The position numbers and the translations under genes are program-made. DNA of 64,000 nucleotides from Spirosoma sp. 48-14 (GTDB lineage Bacteria; Bacteroidota; Bacteroidia; Cytophagales; Spirosomataceae): assembly GCF_001898575.1 (NCBI RefSeq), contig NZ_MKUD01000001.1, positions 614,448 through 678,447 of the forward strand. The letters are read 5' to 3'. A model generated the notes under the pieces. The model did no database searches. It saw only the letters and a program-made list of their open reading frames with translations, and was not told where the DNA came from. Positions 52,196 through 61,150 of this stretch are shown piece after piece. The stretch's first letter is position 1. Each line of letters starts with the position of its first letter.

Positions 52196-53662
52196 CTATT
52201 TATCCCAAAAAATGATACCCGTCCGAGTGATCCAGGCATGGGTTGTCGATTCATACCGATCAATCTGGTCACCACCTCCATTGAGTCGAGGATCATGTTC
52301 ATCGTTCATCCAACGCTCCAAACGCTCTTGTAAATCTTTTTTTACGCTGGCAAGCTGAGCATCATTGGCCCGATTGTTCAGGTTATAAGGGTCGCCTTTG
52401 AGTACGTATAACTCTTCGGCAGGTCGCCTGGCAAAACCTAACGCAAACAGCGATTTTACGGCCGCATCGTTCCGGTGATCCATCATGTATACTTTTGTAG
52501 GCCCACCATCCACATCGCCAAATACGGAGGGCGTATTTGGAATGTTTTCGTCACCGGCTGGCATACGATTAGGCCGAAAATTGCGGATATACAGGTAATC
52601 GGCGGTTCGGATAGCTCGCATAGGATAACCCGCACCGGAGTCCATTTCGGCCCGACACAGGCAGTGCCGCTCACGCTCCAGAAATACTTCCGATCGGTGG
52701 GTAGTGGTTTGTCCAGTCAGCACCGGAACGAGGCTTTTCCCATCAACTTTAGGCCGTTCCTTCACGCCAACCCAATCCAGAAAAGTGGGCATCAGGTCGA
52801 TTAGATTGACAAAAGAATCGTTTCGTTTGGGTTGCGTTTCATTGTCCGAAAACCGACTGATCAATAGCGGCACACGAGTACCGTAGTCGTACAGATTCGC
52901 CTTGGCGTGCGGAAAAGGCATCCCATTATCCGATGCCACTACAATAATGGTATTAGCCAGTTTACCCGATGTTTCCAGTTTCTTTAGCAGATCACCAATT
53001 TCCAGGTCGAGACGCTCCACTTCCGACAGATAATCGGCCACGTCACCTCTAACCTCCGGTACGTCGGGCAGGAACTTCGGCAAATGAATTTTCTGCGGGT
53101 CGATACCTGCTTTTTTCCCATTTCCCAAATCGAACGGGCGGTGAGGATCATTGGTCCCGAACCAGAAAAAGAACGGCTGATCCTTCGGCAGCTGATCGAG
53201 AAACGGGCCAAAGCCTAGCTTAGCCGAATCGCCCGCCGGATTCTGCCTGTAGCCCATCTTCAGAAAATCGCCTGGTGCCCATCCTTTCCGATCAAAGGCC
53301 ACCGCATAACCCTCTTTTTTCAGGAGTTGCACATAGGTAGGAACGCTGTAGTCGAGCCGCCCACAAAGATTGACCCCTTCTCCCAGATTGTGTGGGTAAC
53401 GACCCGTCAGCATGGCCGCCCGCGATGGCGTACAGGAAGGCGAGGCACAATACGCATTGGTGAAGACTGTTCCATGCTGAGCCAGCCTGTCGAGATTTGG
53501 CGTTTTGATCGTATGATCGCCATACATACCGGCATAGGGATAACTCCAGTCATCGGCCAGAATGAACAGGATGTTCGGGCGAGCTGGCTTATCTTCTTTG
53601 CAAGCCGATACACTTAGCACAATAAGTGCTAACCAACCGATCAGGTAATGGCATGTTTTCAT
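52196..53662 (-). CDS. sulfatase lipoprotein
   Basis: The 488-residue protein has a lipobox SVSAC (Cys21) and a sulfatase fold: NILFILADDWSYPYAGMYG with the metal-binding Asp pair, and CTPSR (77-81), the C-x-P-S-R motif that is converted to formylglycine by a sulfatase-modifying enzyme. IIVVASDNGMPFPHAKANLYDYGTRVPLL follows. The catalytic set is complete, so it should cleave a sulfate ester, probably of a glycan. No sulfatase-modifying gene is in the window. It is followed on the same strand by nothing closer than the beta-barrel gene. Confidence 0.9.
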   Translation of the reverse strand: MKTCHYLIGWLALIVLSVSACKEDKPARPNILFILADDWSYPYAGMYGDHTIKTPNLDRLAQHGTVFTNAYCASPSCTPSRAAMLTGRYPHNLGEGVNLCGRLDYSVPTYVQLLKKEGYAVAFDRKGWAPGDFLKMGYRQNPAGDSAKLGFGPFLDQLPKDQPFFFWFGTNDPHRPFDLGNGKKAGIDPQKIHLPKFLPDVPEVRGDVADYLSEVERLDLEIGDLLKKLETSGKLANTIIVVASDNGMPFPHAKANLYDYGTRVPLLISRFSDNETQPKRNDSFVNLIDLMPTFLDWVGVKERPKVDGKSLVPVLTGQTTTHRSEVFLERERHCLCRAEMDSGAGYPMRAIRTADYLYIRNFRPNRMPAGDENIPNTPSVFGDVDGGPTKVYMMDHRNDAAVKSLFALGFARRPAEELYVLKGDPYNLNNRANDAQLASVKKDLQERLERWMNDEHDPRLNGGGDQIDRYESTTHAWITRTGIIFWDK

Positions 53663-53790
53663 AGAGGAACGGTAATTTCCCGAAAAATAATCGAAAACAC
53701 GCTCTACTTTACGATATCGAACACAGATGAGTAGGATTCGTATGATCGATTAAGATTTGTGTCAATCACACGAATCCGCGTTCCATTCGA

Positions 53791-55644
53791 TTACTTCGCT
53801 ACGTCAAAAGCCAGCAGCACATTTCCGGGCATTTCGCCAAACTGCCCGTAACCCGAGTTAACAAACAGCATGCCATCCGCTACGACAGGTGCAGCTCCGT
53901 CAAGCGATCCGCCTTTGCCATCTACACCGTTCACGGTCTGGTAGCTATGAGCGGTATCATAATCCCACAAAATCTTCCCATCGACGGTTGAATAGGCCCG
54001 AATATGCCCATCCAATGCGCCAGCAAATACAACGCCCGGAATAACCGTAGGGGCAGCCGAGTTCGCTTCAAGGCAACCCGCTTTGCCGTCGCACGATGGC
54101 GCGGCTGCTTTCCAGACTATGTTACCTTTCGCAACATCGAGGGCAAAGATGCCAGGCTCGGGTTTCACCAACGAATCAACTTTAGGATTGATCCCGTATT
54201 TATTATCGGCATTAGCAGCATACACCAAGTTACCATCGGTCGCCATGCCCCAGTGGATACCGCCCAGCGCCCCTCCCCGACCGATGCGGGTTTGCCAGAC
54301 CACCTTACCCGTTTCGGGTGACAGACCGTATACAAACCCCGCTTTTTGCCCAACCACCAGCAGATCATTGCCCGACGGTTGTTTGACCAGAATGGGTGCC
54401 ATACCAAAATCAAAGTCGGGACCAATCTTTTCAGGACAGTTCGGATTTCCCGGACAAGCCAGATTCCAGGTATCACCCTGCGTCGCCTGAAATGTCCAGA
54501 CCAATTTTCCGGTTTTCAGATTCAGCGCCTGAATGGCGTCGCTGGTTGTAGTAGCGGGGGCCGTATAGTTCTCGCCAGTCCCGAAATAGAGCAATCCTCG
54601 TTTGGCATCAACTGTCGGGCTACACCAGACAATAGCCCCCGACGGGCCATAAAAGGGTGCTCCGTTCTTCTTTTTCCCAACTTCCTTCGCCGGTTCGTTA
54701 ATGACCCGGTGTCGCCAGACAATCTTTCCCAAACGGGCATCCATCGCGACGATTTCACCCGACGATGAACAACAGGGATACGTAGGATCTAATACCGAAG
54801 CCACTTCAATAGAGGTGATGGGCACATAAACCAAGTTATCATACACAGCCACGGAGCCCGTATTTCCCGATTGTGGATGTTCGCCAGCTTTACTTTCCCA
54901 AATTAGTTTGCCAGTTTTCACATCAAGCGCATAAACATTGGTATTGTTATCGCAGAAAAAGGCCTGTATGTTTTTCCCGGTTTGTATGACCGCAATTGCA
55001 CCCCGAACCGCGCTTTTCGCCAAGAATCGCCAACCGATTTTACCTGTCTGTTTGTTCAGACAATATACTTCACCAAACTGACTGCCAATAATCAGCCAAT
55101 CGCCCACGATAGCGGGTTTGCTGCGCACCTGATTAGCTTCGGGGAAGGCAAACGCCCATTTGAGTTTCAACTGACCGACACTCGTTGCCGACAGACCAGC
55201 CTGTTCGGCTGAGCGGTATCCGGTTCCCTCCAGATTCCCTCCCCAACCCGAGTGGCGGACTAACCCTTTCGCATTGGCAGGTACTGAAAACGATGTGTAG
55301 GCTTCCTGCGGCATGGCCGTTTCCTTAATAGCTTTACCCGTAAGCCAATGCGCTACGGCTTTCCGCTGCTCGTCGGTGAGGTCTTTAGCCTGTACCCGCA
55401 TTTTACCCGTTTCCAAAGCCGCGACTATAGCTCGTGGCGGCATTTGCGCCAGTACCAGATAGCCCGGTGCCCCTACACCTGCGTCGGCCTTATGACAGTT
55501 GTTGCAGGTAGCCATGTACACTTTTTGCCCTTCGGCAAGAATCGTAGGGAGGGGTTTCTGGCTGTAAACCGGCGAAAAAATAAGAAGAAACGATACCAGG
55601 GCTACGGTATTCGGTAGCCAACCAGTCTGATTGAACGTTTTCAT
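53791..55644 (-). CDS. quinohemoprotein dehydrogenase (PVADH-like)
   Basis: The 617-residue secreted protein has a signal peptide, then an N-terminal c-type cytochrome domain (CNNCH, 47-51, with a distal Met) and a PQQ-binding beta-propeller (about 130-617). Repeated LKLKWAFAFPEAN, IVGDWLIIGSQFGEVYCLNKQTGKIGWRFL and LLVVGQKAGFVYGLSPETGKVVWQTRIG segments mark the blades, and PCCSSSGE has a vicinal Cys pair. Heme domain before the propeller is the order of polyvinyl-alcohol dehydrogenase; other quinohemoprotein alcohol dehydrogenases have it after. Electrons should pass from PQQ to heme and on. Substrate is unknown. Confidence 0.85.
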   Translation of the reverse strand: MKTFNQTGWLPNTVALVSFLLIFSPVYSQKPLPTILAEGQKVYMATCNNCHKADAGVGAPGYLVLAQMPPRAIVAALETGKMRVQAKDLTDEQRKAVAHWLTGKAIKETAMPQEAYTSFSVPANAKGLVRHSGWGGNLEGTGYRSAEQAGLSATSVGQLKLKWAFAFPEANQVRSKPAIVGDWLIIGSQFGEVYCLNKQTGKIGWRFLAKSAVRGAIAVIQTGKNIQAFFCDNNTNVYALDVKTGKLIWESKAGEHPQSGNTGSVAVYDNLVYVPITSIEVASVLDPTYPCCSSSGEIVAMDARLGKIVWRHRVINEPAKEVGKKKNGAPFYGPSGAIVWCSPTVDAKRGLLYFGTGENYTAPATTTSDAIQALNLKTGKLVWTFQATQGDTWNLACPGNPNCPEKIGPDFDFGMAPILVKQPSGNDLLVVGQKAGFVYGLSPETGKVVWQTRIGRGGALGGIHWGMATDGNLVYAANADNKYGINPKVDSLVKPEPGIFALDVAKGNIVWKAAAPSCDGKAGCLEANSAAPTVIPGVVFAGALDGHIRAYSTVDGKILWDYDTAHSYQTVNGVDGKGGSLDGAAPVVADGMLFVNSGYGQFGEMPGNVLLAFDVAK

Positions 55645-55827
55645 CGGGCAAGGTTAGTTTAGTTCGTTACGAAGGCGATTTTGCCAACGAACTCAAATAG
55701 GCCATCAGCCTAATAGAATCAAAATTAGGCCGTTGCTGACAGTCCCATCAATTTTTATGATGAATCACCACACTACAGGTGTGAAGGCCATATTATGCAG
55801 GATGAACTTCAGTAAACACCGCCAGTA

Positions 55828-55873
55828 CGCGAAGGCGCAAAGAATTATAAAGACTAGCCTTTGCGCCTTCGCG
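55828..55873. terminator. hairpin with octamer-repeat arms (family member F)
   Basis: CGCGAAGGCGCAAAG at 55828-55842 is perfectly inverted at 55859-55873. The arm continues as TTTGCGCC-TTCGCGTC-CTCGCGGT, again with an 8-bp period. It lies after the stop of the GRP-type transporter gene and may terminate it. Confidence 0.75.
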
Positions 55874-55893
55874 TCCTCGCGGTTCAGTTTAAT

Positions 55894-56886
55894 CTACTTC
55901 GCCGAGATGATCAGAGCCAGCCCTAACACATAGCATAACCCCATCAGCATCAGGTATCGATTGGACGTTGACGGAGCACCCCGAAATTCATGCCAGATAA
56001 ATACGCCCCAGAGTACGGCAATAATTGTAGCGCCCTGCCCTAGCCCGTAGCTGATCGCATACCCGGCGGCACCCGAAGCCAGCAAACTCGACGCCATACC
56101 CAGGCACCAGACCATCCCCCCCAGAATCCCAATCTGATGATTCCGACGACTTACATCGCTGTACAGTATCTCCCCGTCGGCCGGTTTACTGGCAAATCGA
56201 CGCAGGACGGGCAGAAAAATGGGCGTGCTGATAACAACCCCAACGGCAAATAGCACCAAAGCGGTGTAGGGCGTGAGCAAGCCCGGCGAGGGGTTAACAA
56301 AGTCGGCGGTCATGGATTTAACCACGAAATAGAAAAAGAAACTCATCAAAAACCCACCAGCCAGCGAGCTAATCAACCCCTGTGTGCTAACCGATGCATC
56401 GGTACGGCTCTTCGATCGGTACGCCAGCGCACTGAACACAACAGCCAGAAAAATTGAAAAAACCCCACCTGACAATAGCCCGACATGACCCACTGGCGAT
56501 TGAATGTAATTGACCACTACACCCAGAATAAGCGCCAGGCCAATACCAACCGGCATAGCGACCGACAAACCGGCCAGCTCAATACCAACCACAATCAGGA
56601 TATTGGCAATATTAAACACGAACCCACCGATCAGCGCATAAACCAGGTTTTGCGTATCGCCCTGTTTCAGATCAGTAGTAAATGACCGCCCTGCTTCACC
56701 AAAACTGCCAAAGGTAAAAGCCAACAGCAGACTTAGCAGTAAAATACCGTAGGTATAGTCGCGGTAGAAGATGGTGGTAGGAACGGACTGGGTGGTAAGC
56801 TTCTGTGTATTAGCCCAGGACCCCCAGCAAAGCATTGTTACGAAGCAGACGACAACAGCTAATGGGTAATGAGTAATGATGAACAT
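55894..56886 (-). CDS. GRP/RhaT-type sugar transporter (DMT superfamily)
   Basis: The 330-residue protein has ten membrane helices, the WGSWANTQKL segment near the first loop, and internal repetition (two five-helix halves). This arrangement matches the glucose/ribose porter or rhamnose symporter (GRP/RhaT) branch of the DMT superfamily. The start is the ATG at 56886; upstream codons give an extra unconserved segment. It is divergent from a second, shorter DMT protein. Confidence 0.78.
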   Translation of the reverse strand: MFIITHYPLAVVVCFVTMLCWGSWANTQKLTTQSVPTTIFYRDYTYGILLLSLLLAFTFGSFGEAGRSFTTDLKQGDTQNLVYALIGGFVFNIANILIVVGIELAGLSVAMPVGIGLALILGVVVNYIQSPVGHVGLLSGGVFSIFLAVVFSALAYRSKSRTDASVSTQGLISSLAGGFLMSFFFYFVVKSMTADFVNPSPGLLTPYTALVLFAVGVVISTPIFLPVLRRFASKPADGEILYSDVSRRNHQIGILGGMVWCLGMASSLLASGAAGYAISYGLGQGATIIAVLWGVFIWHEFRGAPSTSNRYLMLMGLCYVLGLALIISAK

Positions 56887-57005
56887 TGAGCGAAGGCTGT
56901 TTAGGTAAGGAATGGTGAAGCAAGCTACAAAAGATACCATTCACTTCAAAACGTTCACTCCAACGAAAAAACATGTAACCATTAACGTGACGGACGCCCT
57001 TTGGC

Positions 57006-57013
57006 TACCTTTG
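57006..57013 (+). promoter_or_regulatory. candidate -7 box, nearly leaderless
   Basis: TACCTTTG fits TAnnTTTG only 4 bp before the ATG at 57018, so the transcript would start at or very near the start codon. Confidence 0.45.
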
Positions 57014-57017
57014 TATC

Positions 57018-57461
57018 ATGAATTACATCTATCTGATTTTTGCGTTTATTGTTGGCCTGGCCATCACGGTTCAGGCAGGGGTTAATGCGAACTTACGGCA
57101 GGCGATGGCCAATCCAATTCTGGCGGCAGTCATCTCATTTGGTTCAGGGCTTATTGCTCTGGTATTGATGTTTTTGTCAACGGGTGGCGTTGTTCCTCCC
57201 CTCGATACCATCCGACAGGTTAGCTGGTGGAAATGGACAGGGGGCATTATGGGAGCCATCTACATGATCACCGTTATTGTTAGTGTACAAAAAATTGGAA
57301 CAGCCAACATGGTGAGCCTGAGTGTGGCCGGTCAGCTAACAGCCGCCATCATTCTCGACCACTATGGCCTGATGGGGTTCGCTCACCATCCGGCTAATGT
57401 CTGGCGGCTACTCGGCATTATCCTGATCGTAGGCGGAGTATTGCTGGTTGTAAAAAACTAA
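57018..57461 (+). CDS. DMT family transporter (DUF606/YdcZ-like)
   Basis: The 147-residue protein has about five membrane helices and the text FIVGLAITVQAGVNANLRQAM, VISFGSGLIALVLMF and SVQKIGTANMVSLSVAGQLTAAIILDHYGLMGF, which fits the YdcZ/DUF606 family of half-size DMT proteins. These act in pairs or as homodimers. Substrate unknown. It is divergent from the GRP-type gene and has a -7 box almost touching its start. Confidence 0.85.
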   Translation: MNYIYLIFAFIVGLAITVQAGVNANLRQAMANPILAAVISFGSGLIALVLMFLSTGGVVPPLDTIRQVSWWKWTGGIMGAIYMITVIVSVQKIGTANMVSLSVAGQLTAAIILDHYGLMGFAHHPANVWRLLGIILIVGGVLLVVKN

Positions 57462-57526
57462 GTCTGACGTTTGCAGTTTACAGTATGCACCGACCCACCA
57501 CATGGTATGAACTGTAACCTAAAGCC

Positions 57527-58153
57527 ATGATCAACTACCGCTTCTACCCGTCGTTACTGAATGTGTTTTCCCGCTACATGCGCGGTGGAAATCTATCGGC
57601 CCAGGAATTGATCGATGCCATCAATCGGGTACCGACACCAACCACAGCCGCTCAGGAACGGGGTATTTCGTTTGAAGAAGCGGTCGTAAAAGGTACCGAC
57701 GAAGACCGATTCGACCCGGAGCTTCTCAAAAAAGTTCGTAAGCTGCTCCCCCGCCCGATTGTCGATACGCAGGTGTATTGCCAGTGGCAGATCGAAGATG
57801 TGCTGTTTTATGGTTATGTCGATCTGATTGGCAAATTCAAAGCAGTCGATCTGAAAACAACAGCTTCGTATCAGCCGGGGCGGTATGTACATAACCACCA
57901 GAATTTATACCTCCACGCCCTCAAAGGCAAGGGCATTAAATTGATGGAGTATGTGATTGTAGCTTTTGAATCTGATGGCCAAACGGAGGTGCATGTGGAA
58001 AGCTATGCGTTAACGCATCCGATAGAGAAGCAATTGGAAGAGATTCGGCTATTTAAGGCTTTTCTGGAAGAACACCGTCCGTTAATCACCGATCCAAAGG
58101 TATTTGTCGCCCCCGGCGAAGAGCCCAGTGCCCGACGGAGACCGCATTCGTGA
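57527..58153 (+). CDS. PD-(D/E)XK nuclease-fold protein (RecB/Cas4-like)
   Basis: The 208-residue protein has the RecB-type PD-(D/E)XK site: GISFE with Glu50, GYVDLIG with Asp99, VDLKTT with Asp108 and Lys110, and HNHQNLYLH with Gln125 and Tyr128, the QxxxY-like motif. No helicase or cysteine cluster is present, so it is neither a full RecB nor a canonical Cas4, and no CRISPR array or cas gene is nearby. It could cut or process DNA ends, but that is inference from fold. It sits alone between transporter genes. Confidence 0.75.
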   Translation: MINYRFYPSLLNVFSRYMRGGNLSAQELIDAINRVPTPTTAAQERGISFEEAVVKGTDEDRFDPELLKKVRKLLPRPIVDTQVYCQWQIEDVLFYGYVDLIGKFKAVDLKTTASYQPGRYVHNHQNLYLHALKGKGIKLMEYVIVAFESDGQTEVHVESYALTHPIEKQLEEIRLFKAFLEEHRPLITDPKVFVAPGEEPSARRRPHS

Positions 58154-58234
58154 AGCAACCATTTTTGTAAACTTATTCTTTCACTACCGCAATAAGAAGC
58201 ATCCGCTGCTTACGATTCGTTGTAACTTGCAGGC

Positions 58235-59521
58235 ATGCTTCAGCGGACACTTCATCTGTATCAACGCGCCTATCAGGGCCTATCGCCATCAGTTTGGCTA
58301 CTGGCCATAGTGATGCTGATCAACCGTTGTGGTACGATGGTGCTGCCCTTCATGACCCTTTACCTGACCCAGCATTTGCATTACTCCGTCACCGACGCGG
58401 GTATCATTATGGCTTTGTTTGGCGCAGGAGCTTTTATCGGTACGTTCATCGGTGGGCGGCTGACGGATCGATTTGGGTTTTATTACATTCAGCTTTTCAG
58501 CCTCATGTTCGGAGGTTTTGCGCTCATCGGTCTTCAGTTCGTCACTAATTTTTACCTGCTCTGCGGGAGCATCTTTACGTTTACCCTATTCGGCGATTCG
58601 TTCCGACCCGCTAATCAGGCGGCTATTGCGCATTACTCCGATCCAGAAACCCGAACGCGAGCCTTTTCACTGAATCGTCTGGCCATCAATCTCGGCTGGG
58701 CGGTTGGAGGTGCGTTGGGCGGTTGGCTGGCAAGTATCGATTATAGCCTACTGTTTTGGGTGGATGGACTTACTTGCCTGGTGGCCAGTATCGTACTCTG
58801 GATTTCTTTACCCGTTCCGAGCCGCCCGAAAGCGAAGGTAATGCAATCAATAACGTCCGACTTATCGGACCCAGTAGCCACGAGCCAAAGTCCTTATCAG
58901 GATACGCTGTTCATCGGTTTTGTAGTCTGCTCGGCTTTGTATCTGATGGTATTCATGCAGTTGTTTTCAATCGTACCTCTGTTCTTCAAAGAAGTTCTCG
59001 GCCTGAACGAACAATTGATTGGCAGGCTGATGGCCCTGAACGGTATTCTGATTGTGCTATTCGAAATGGCCCTGGTGTATAGCCTGGAGCAGCAGAAACG
59101 CCCTAAAACCACGCTAATTATTGTGGGAAGTCTCCTAACCGCCCTGGCCTATCTTGCGCTGGCTCTACCAATAAATACGTTTCTATCGGGAATACATATT
59201 GCTTTGCTTTTTATTCTGTTTGCCACGCTGGGCGAAATGCTGTCTATCCCATTTCTTCAATCGTTCACCGTAGAACGGTCAAATCCGGCAACGCGCGGCC
59301 AATACCTGGCACTATATGGCATGGGAGCTTCCTTTGCCCAGACAACCGCGCCGATTTTTGGCTCCTTTCTGGTTGCGCAGGCTGGCTTTTCAGTACATTG
59401 GCCAATTGCCGCTAGCCTTATTCTGGCGTCGTCCTGTGGCTTTTTGTGGCTGGGGAAGGTGTTAAAACAGAAAGAAGCACGGGAACTTTCGATGGAGCAA
59501 AGCTCTGAATCATCTTCTTAG
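58235..59521 (+). CDS. MFS transporter
   Basis: The 428-residue protein has about 12 membrane helices, RCGTMVLPFMTLYL and GTFIGGRLTDRFGFYYIQLF near helices 1-3 (the MFS loop GGxxxDRxG), and the loop SDPETRTRAFSLNRLAINLGWAVGGALGGW typical of multidrug MFS exporters of the MdtH type. No partner defines a substrate. It ends just before the octamer-repeat hairpin upstream of argH. Confidence 0.88.
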   Translation: MLQRTLHLYQRAYQGLSPSVWLLAIVMLINRCGTMVLPFMTLYLTQHLHYSVTDAGIIMALFGAGAFIGTFIGGRLTDRFGFYYIQLFSLMFGGFALIGLQFVTNFYLLCGSIFTFTLFGDSFRPANQAAIAHYSDPETRTRAFSLNRLAINLGWAVGGALGGWLASIDYSLLFWVDGLTCLVASIVLWISLPVPSRPKAKVMQSITSDLSDPVATSQSPYQDTLFIGFVVCSALYLMVFMQLFSIVPLFFKEVLGLNEQLIGRLMALNGILIVLFEMALVYSLEQQKRPKTTLIIVGSLLTALAYLALALPINTFLSGIHIALLFILFATLGEMLSIPFLQSFTVERSNPATRGQYLALYGMGASFAQTTAPIFGSFLVAQAGFSVHWPIAASLILASSCGFLWLGKVLKQKEARELSMEQSSESSS

Positions 59522-59562
59522 AATTGCCCTCCCAACTTTCTTTACGACCTTTGCCCCAATTT

Positions 59563-59657
59563 AAGGAGTGAAAGAGCGAATGACCGGACTGTCGAACCAG
59601 TGAATGAGTGACATCCGGAACAATCGCTCTTTCACTCATTCACTCTTTCGCTCTTTA
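59563..59657. repeat. octamer-repeat hairpin (family member E)
   Basis: Left arm AAGGAGTG, AAAGAGCG, AATGA... pairs with right arm units CGCTCTTT, CACTCATT, CACTCTTT, CGCTCTTT (59633-59657). It ends 5 bp before the argH start codon, so it may also act on argH translation or be its leader. Confidence 0.75.
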
Positions 59658-59661
59658 AACT

Positions 59662-60996
59662 TTGAAACTCTGGCAAAAAGAAGGCGTTACCACTGCCGAA
59701 CAAATAGAACGCTTCACCGTCGGTCGCGACCGTGAAATGGACCTGTATCTGGCCCCTTTCGATGTATTGGGCAACCTCGCCCATGCGCAGATGCTCGAAA
59801 CCATCAATCTGCTTACTCCAGAGGAGTTAACACAGCTAAAGACCGAGTTAAAAGCTATTTACGGTCAAATTGAAGCCGGGCAGTTCGTTATTGAAGACGG
59901 TATCGAAGATGTCCATTCGCAGGTCGAGTTAATACTGACCCGCGTGCTGGGCGATGTGGGCAAAAAAATTCACTCGGGACGCTCCCGAAACGATCAGGTA
60001 CTCGTCGATCTGAAGCTCTTCACCCGCGACCGGCTCTGGCAGGTAGCTCAAGCTGTTCAACGCGTATTCGACCGACTCATTAGCCGTTCCGAACAGCACA
60101 AAGACGACCTATTACCTGGGTACACACATCTTCAGATCGCCATGCCTTCGTCGTTTGGGCTTTGGTTTGGCGCCTACGCCGAGGCCCTCTCCGACGATAT
60201 GCTGACGCTGCAAACCGCCTATCGACTTGCCAATCGGAATCCACTGGGGTCAGGGGCAGGATACGGCTCATCATTTCCCCTCAATCGGACGCTCACGACC
60301 GAGCTATTGGGCTTCGAAGGCATGCACGTCAACGTAGTGTACGCACAGATGAGCCGGGGAAAAACCGAACAAACGGCACTCACGGCATTGGCAGCTATAG
60401 CAGCTACCCTCTCGCGGATGGCCATGGATATTTGCCTGTATAACAGCCAGAATTTCGGTTTCCTGGTTCTGCCGGATGCGCTTACGACGGGGTCAAGCAT
60501 TATGCCACACAAGAAAAACCCTGATGTGGCTGAATTACTACGGGCCAAGACGAATCGGATGAAGGCTTTACCGATGGAAGTAACGCTGGTTATGAGCAAT
60601 TTACCATCGGGCTATCACCGTGATATGCAACTGCTGAAAGAAATTCTGATGCCTGCGTTCGACGAGATTCTGGACTGCCTCGACATCACCGATTTCATGC
60701 TCGAACACCTACAGGTAAAACCCAATTTGCTCGACGACCCAAAGTACGATCTGCTGTTCAGTGTAGAGCGGGTAAATGAGCTAGTCTTACAGGGCGTACC
60801 CTTCCGCGAAGCCTACCGAACGGTCGGGAAGGAAATTGCCGAGCATACCTATGTTCCACCCCGCGTGCTTCATCATACCCACGAAGGCAGCATTGGCAAC
60901 CTGGGGAACGATCTTATTGTTAACCAGATGAAACAGACCCTGGATGGCTTTGGCGCTGGGAACGTACAGGAAGCCATAACGCGGTTACTTTCTTAA
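59662..60996 (+). CDS. argH: argininosuccinate lyase, TTG start
   Basis: ArgH splits argininosuccinate into arginine and fumarate. The 444-residue enzyme starts MKLWQKEG at TTG 59662 and has FTVGRDREMDLYLAPFDVLGNLAH, VHSQVELILTRVLGDVGKKIHSGRSRNDQV, and the superfamily signature TTGSSIMPHKKNPDVAELLR around residue 278 with the catalytic Ser. No ATG lies at this position and the family start aligns to TTG. Other arg genes are absent. The octamer-repeat hairpin lies just upstream. Confidence 0.95.
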   Translation: MKLWQKEGVTTAEQIERFTVGRDREMDLYLAPFDVLGNLAHAQMLETINLLTPEELTQLKTELKAIYGQIEAGQFVIEDGIEDVHSQVELILTRVLGDVGKKIHSGRSRNDQVLVDLKLFTRDRLWQVAQAVQRVFDRLISRSEQHKDDLLPGYTHLQIAMPSSFGLWFGAYAEALSDDMLTLQTAYRLANRNPLGSGAGYGSSFPLNRTLTTELLGFEGMHVNVVYAQMSRGKTEQTALTALAAIAATLSRMAMDICLYNSQNFGFLVLPDALTTGSSIMPHKKNPDVAELLRAKTNRMKALPMEVTLVMSNLPSGYHRDMQLLKEILMPAFDEILDCLDITDFMLEHLQVKPNLLDDPKYDLLFSVERVNELVLQGVPFREAYRTVGKEIAEHTYVPPRVLHHTHEGSIGNLGNDLIVNQMKQTLDGFGAGNVQEAITRLLS

Positions 60997-61082
60997 AAAA
61001 GCGTTATCTAGACCTGTAATGGAAGGCTGTATCCTCAATATTAAAACATTACTGGACGAAGAAGGCATCGATTATTAGCTCC

Positions 61083-61137
61083 GTTATGCAAGTAAATACA
61101 GTCGATGAACAGCTACGACTATACTTACTTGCATAAC
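61083..61137. terminator. hairpin between argH and convergent gene
   Basis: GTTATGCAAGTAA at 61083-61095 pairs with TTACTTGCATAAC at 61125-61137, with two mismatches deeper in the stem. It separates argH from the SMP-30-like gene. Confidence 0.7.
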
Positions 61138-61150
61138 GACACCGTTCCAG

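Noticed and set aside
57527-58153. Cas4 and therefore a CRISPR system
   Set aside because: No FeS-cluster cysteines at the C-terminus, no repeats of CRISPR type and no other cas gene in the window.
61019-61078. 20-codon frame (MEGCILNIKT...) after argH
   Set aside because: Too short and next to a hairpin; it may be a gene remnant but nothing supports that it is translated.
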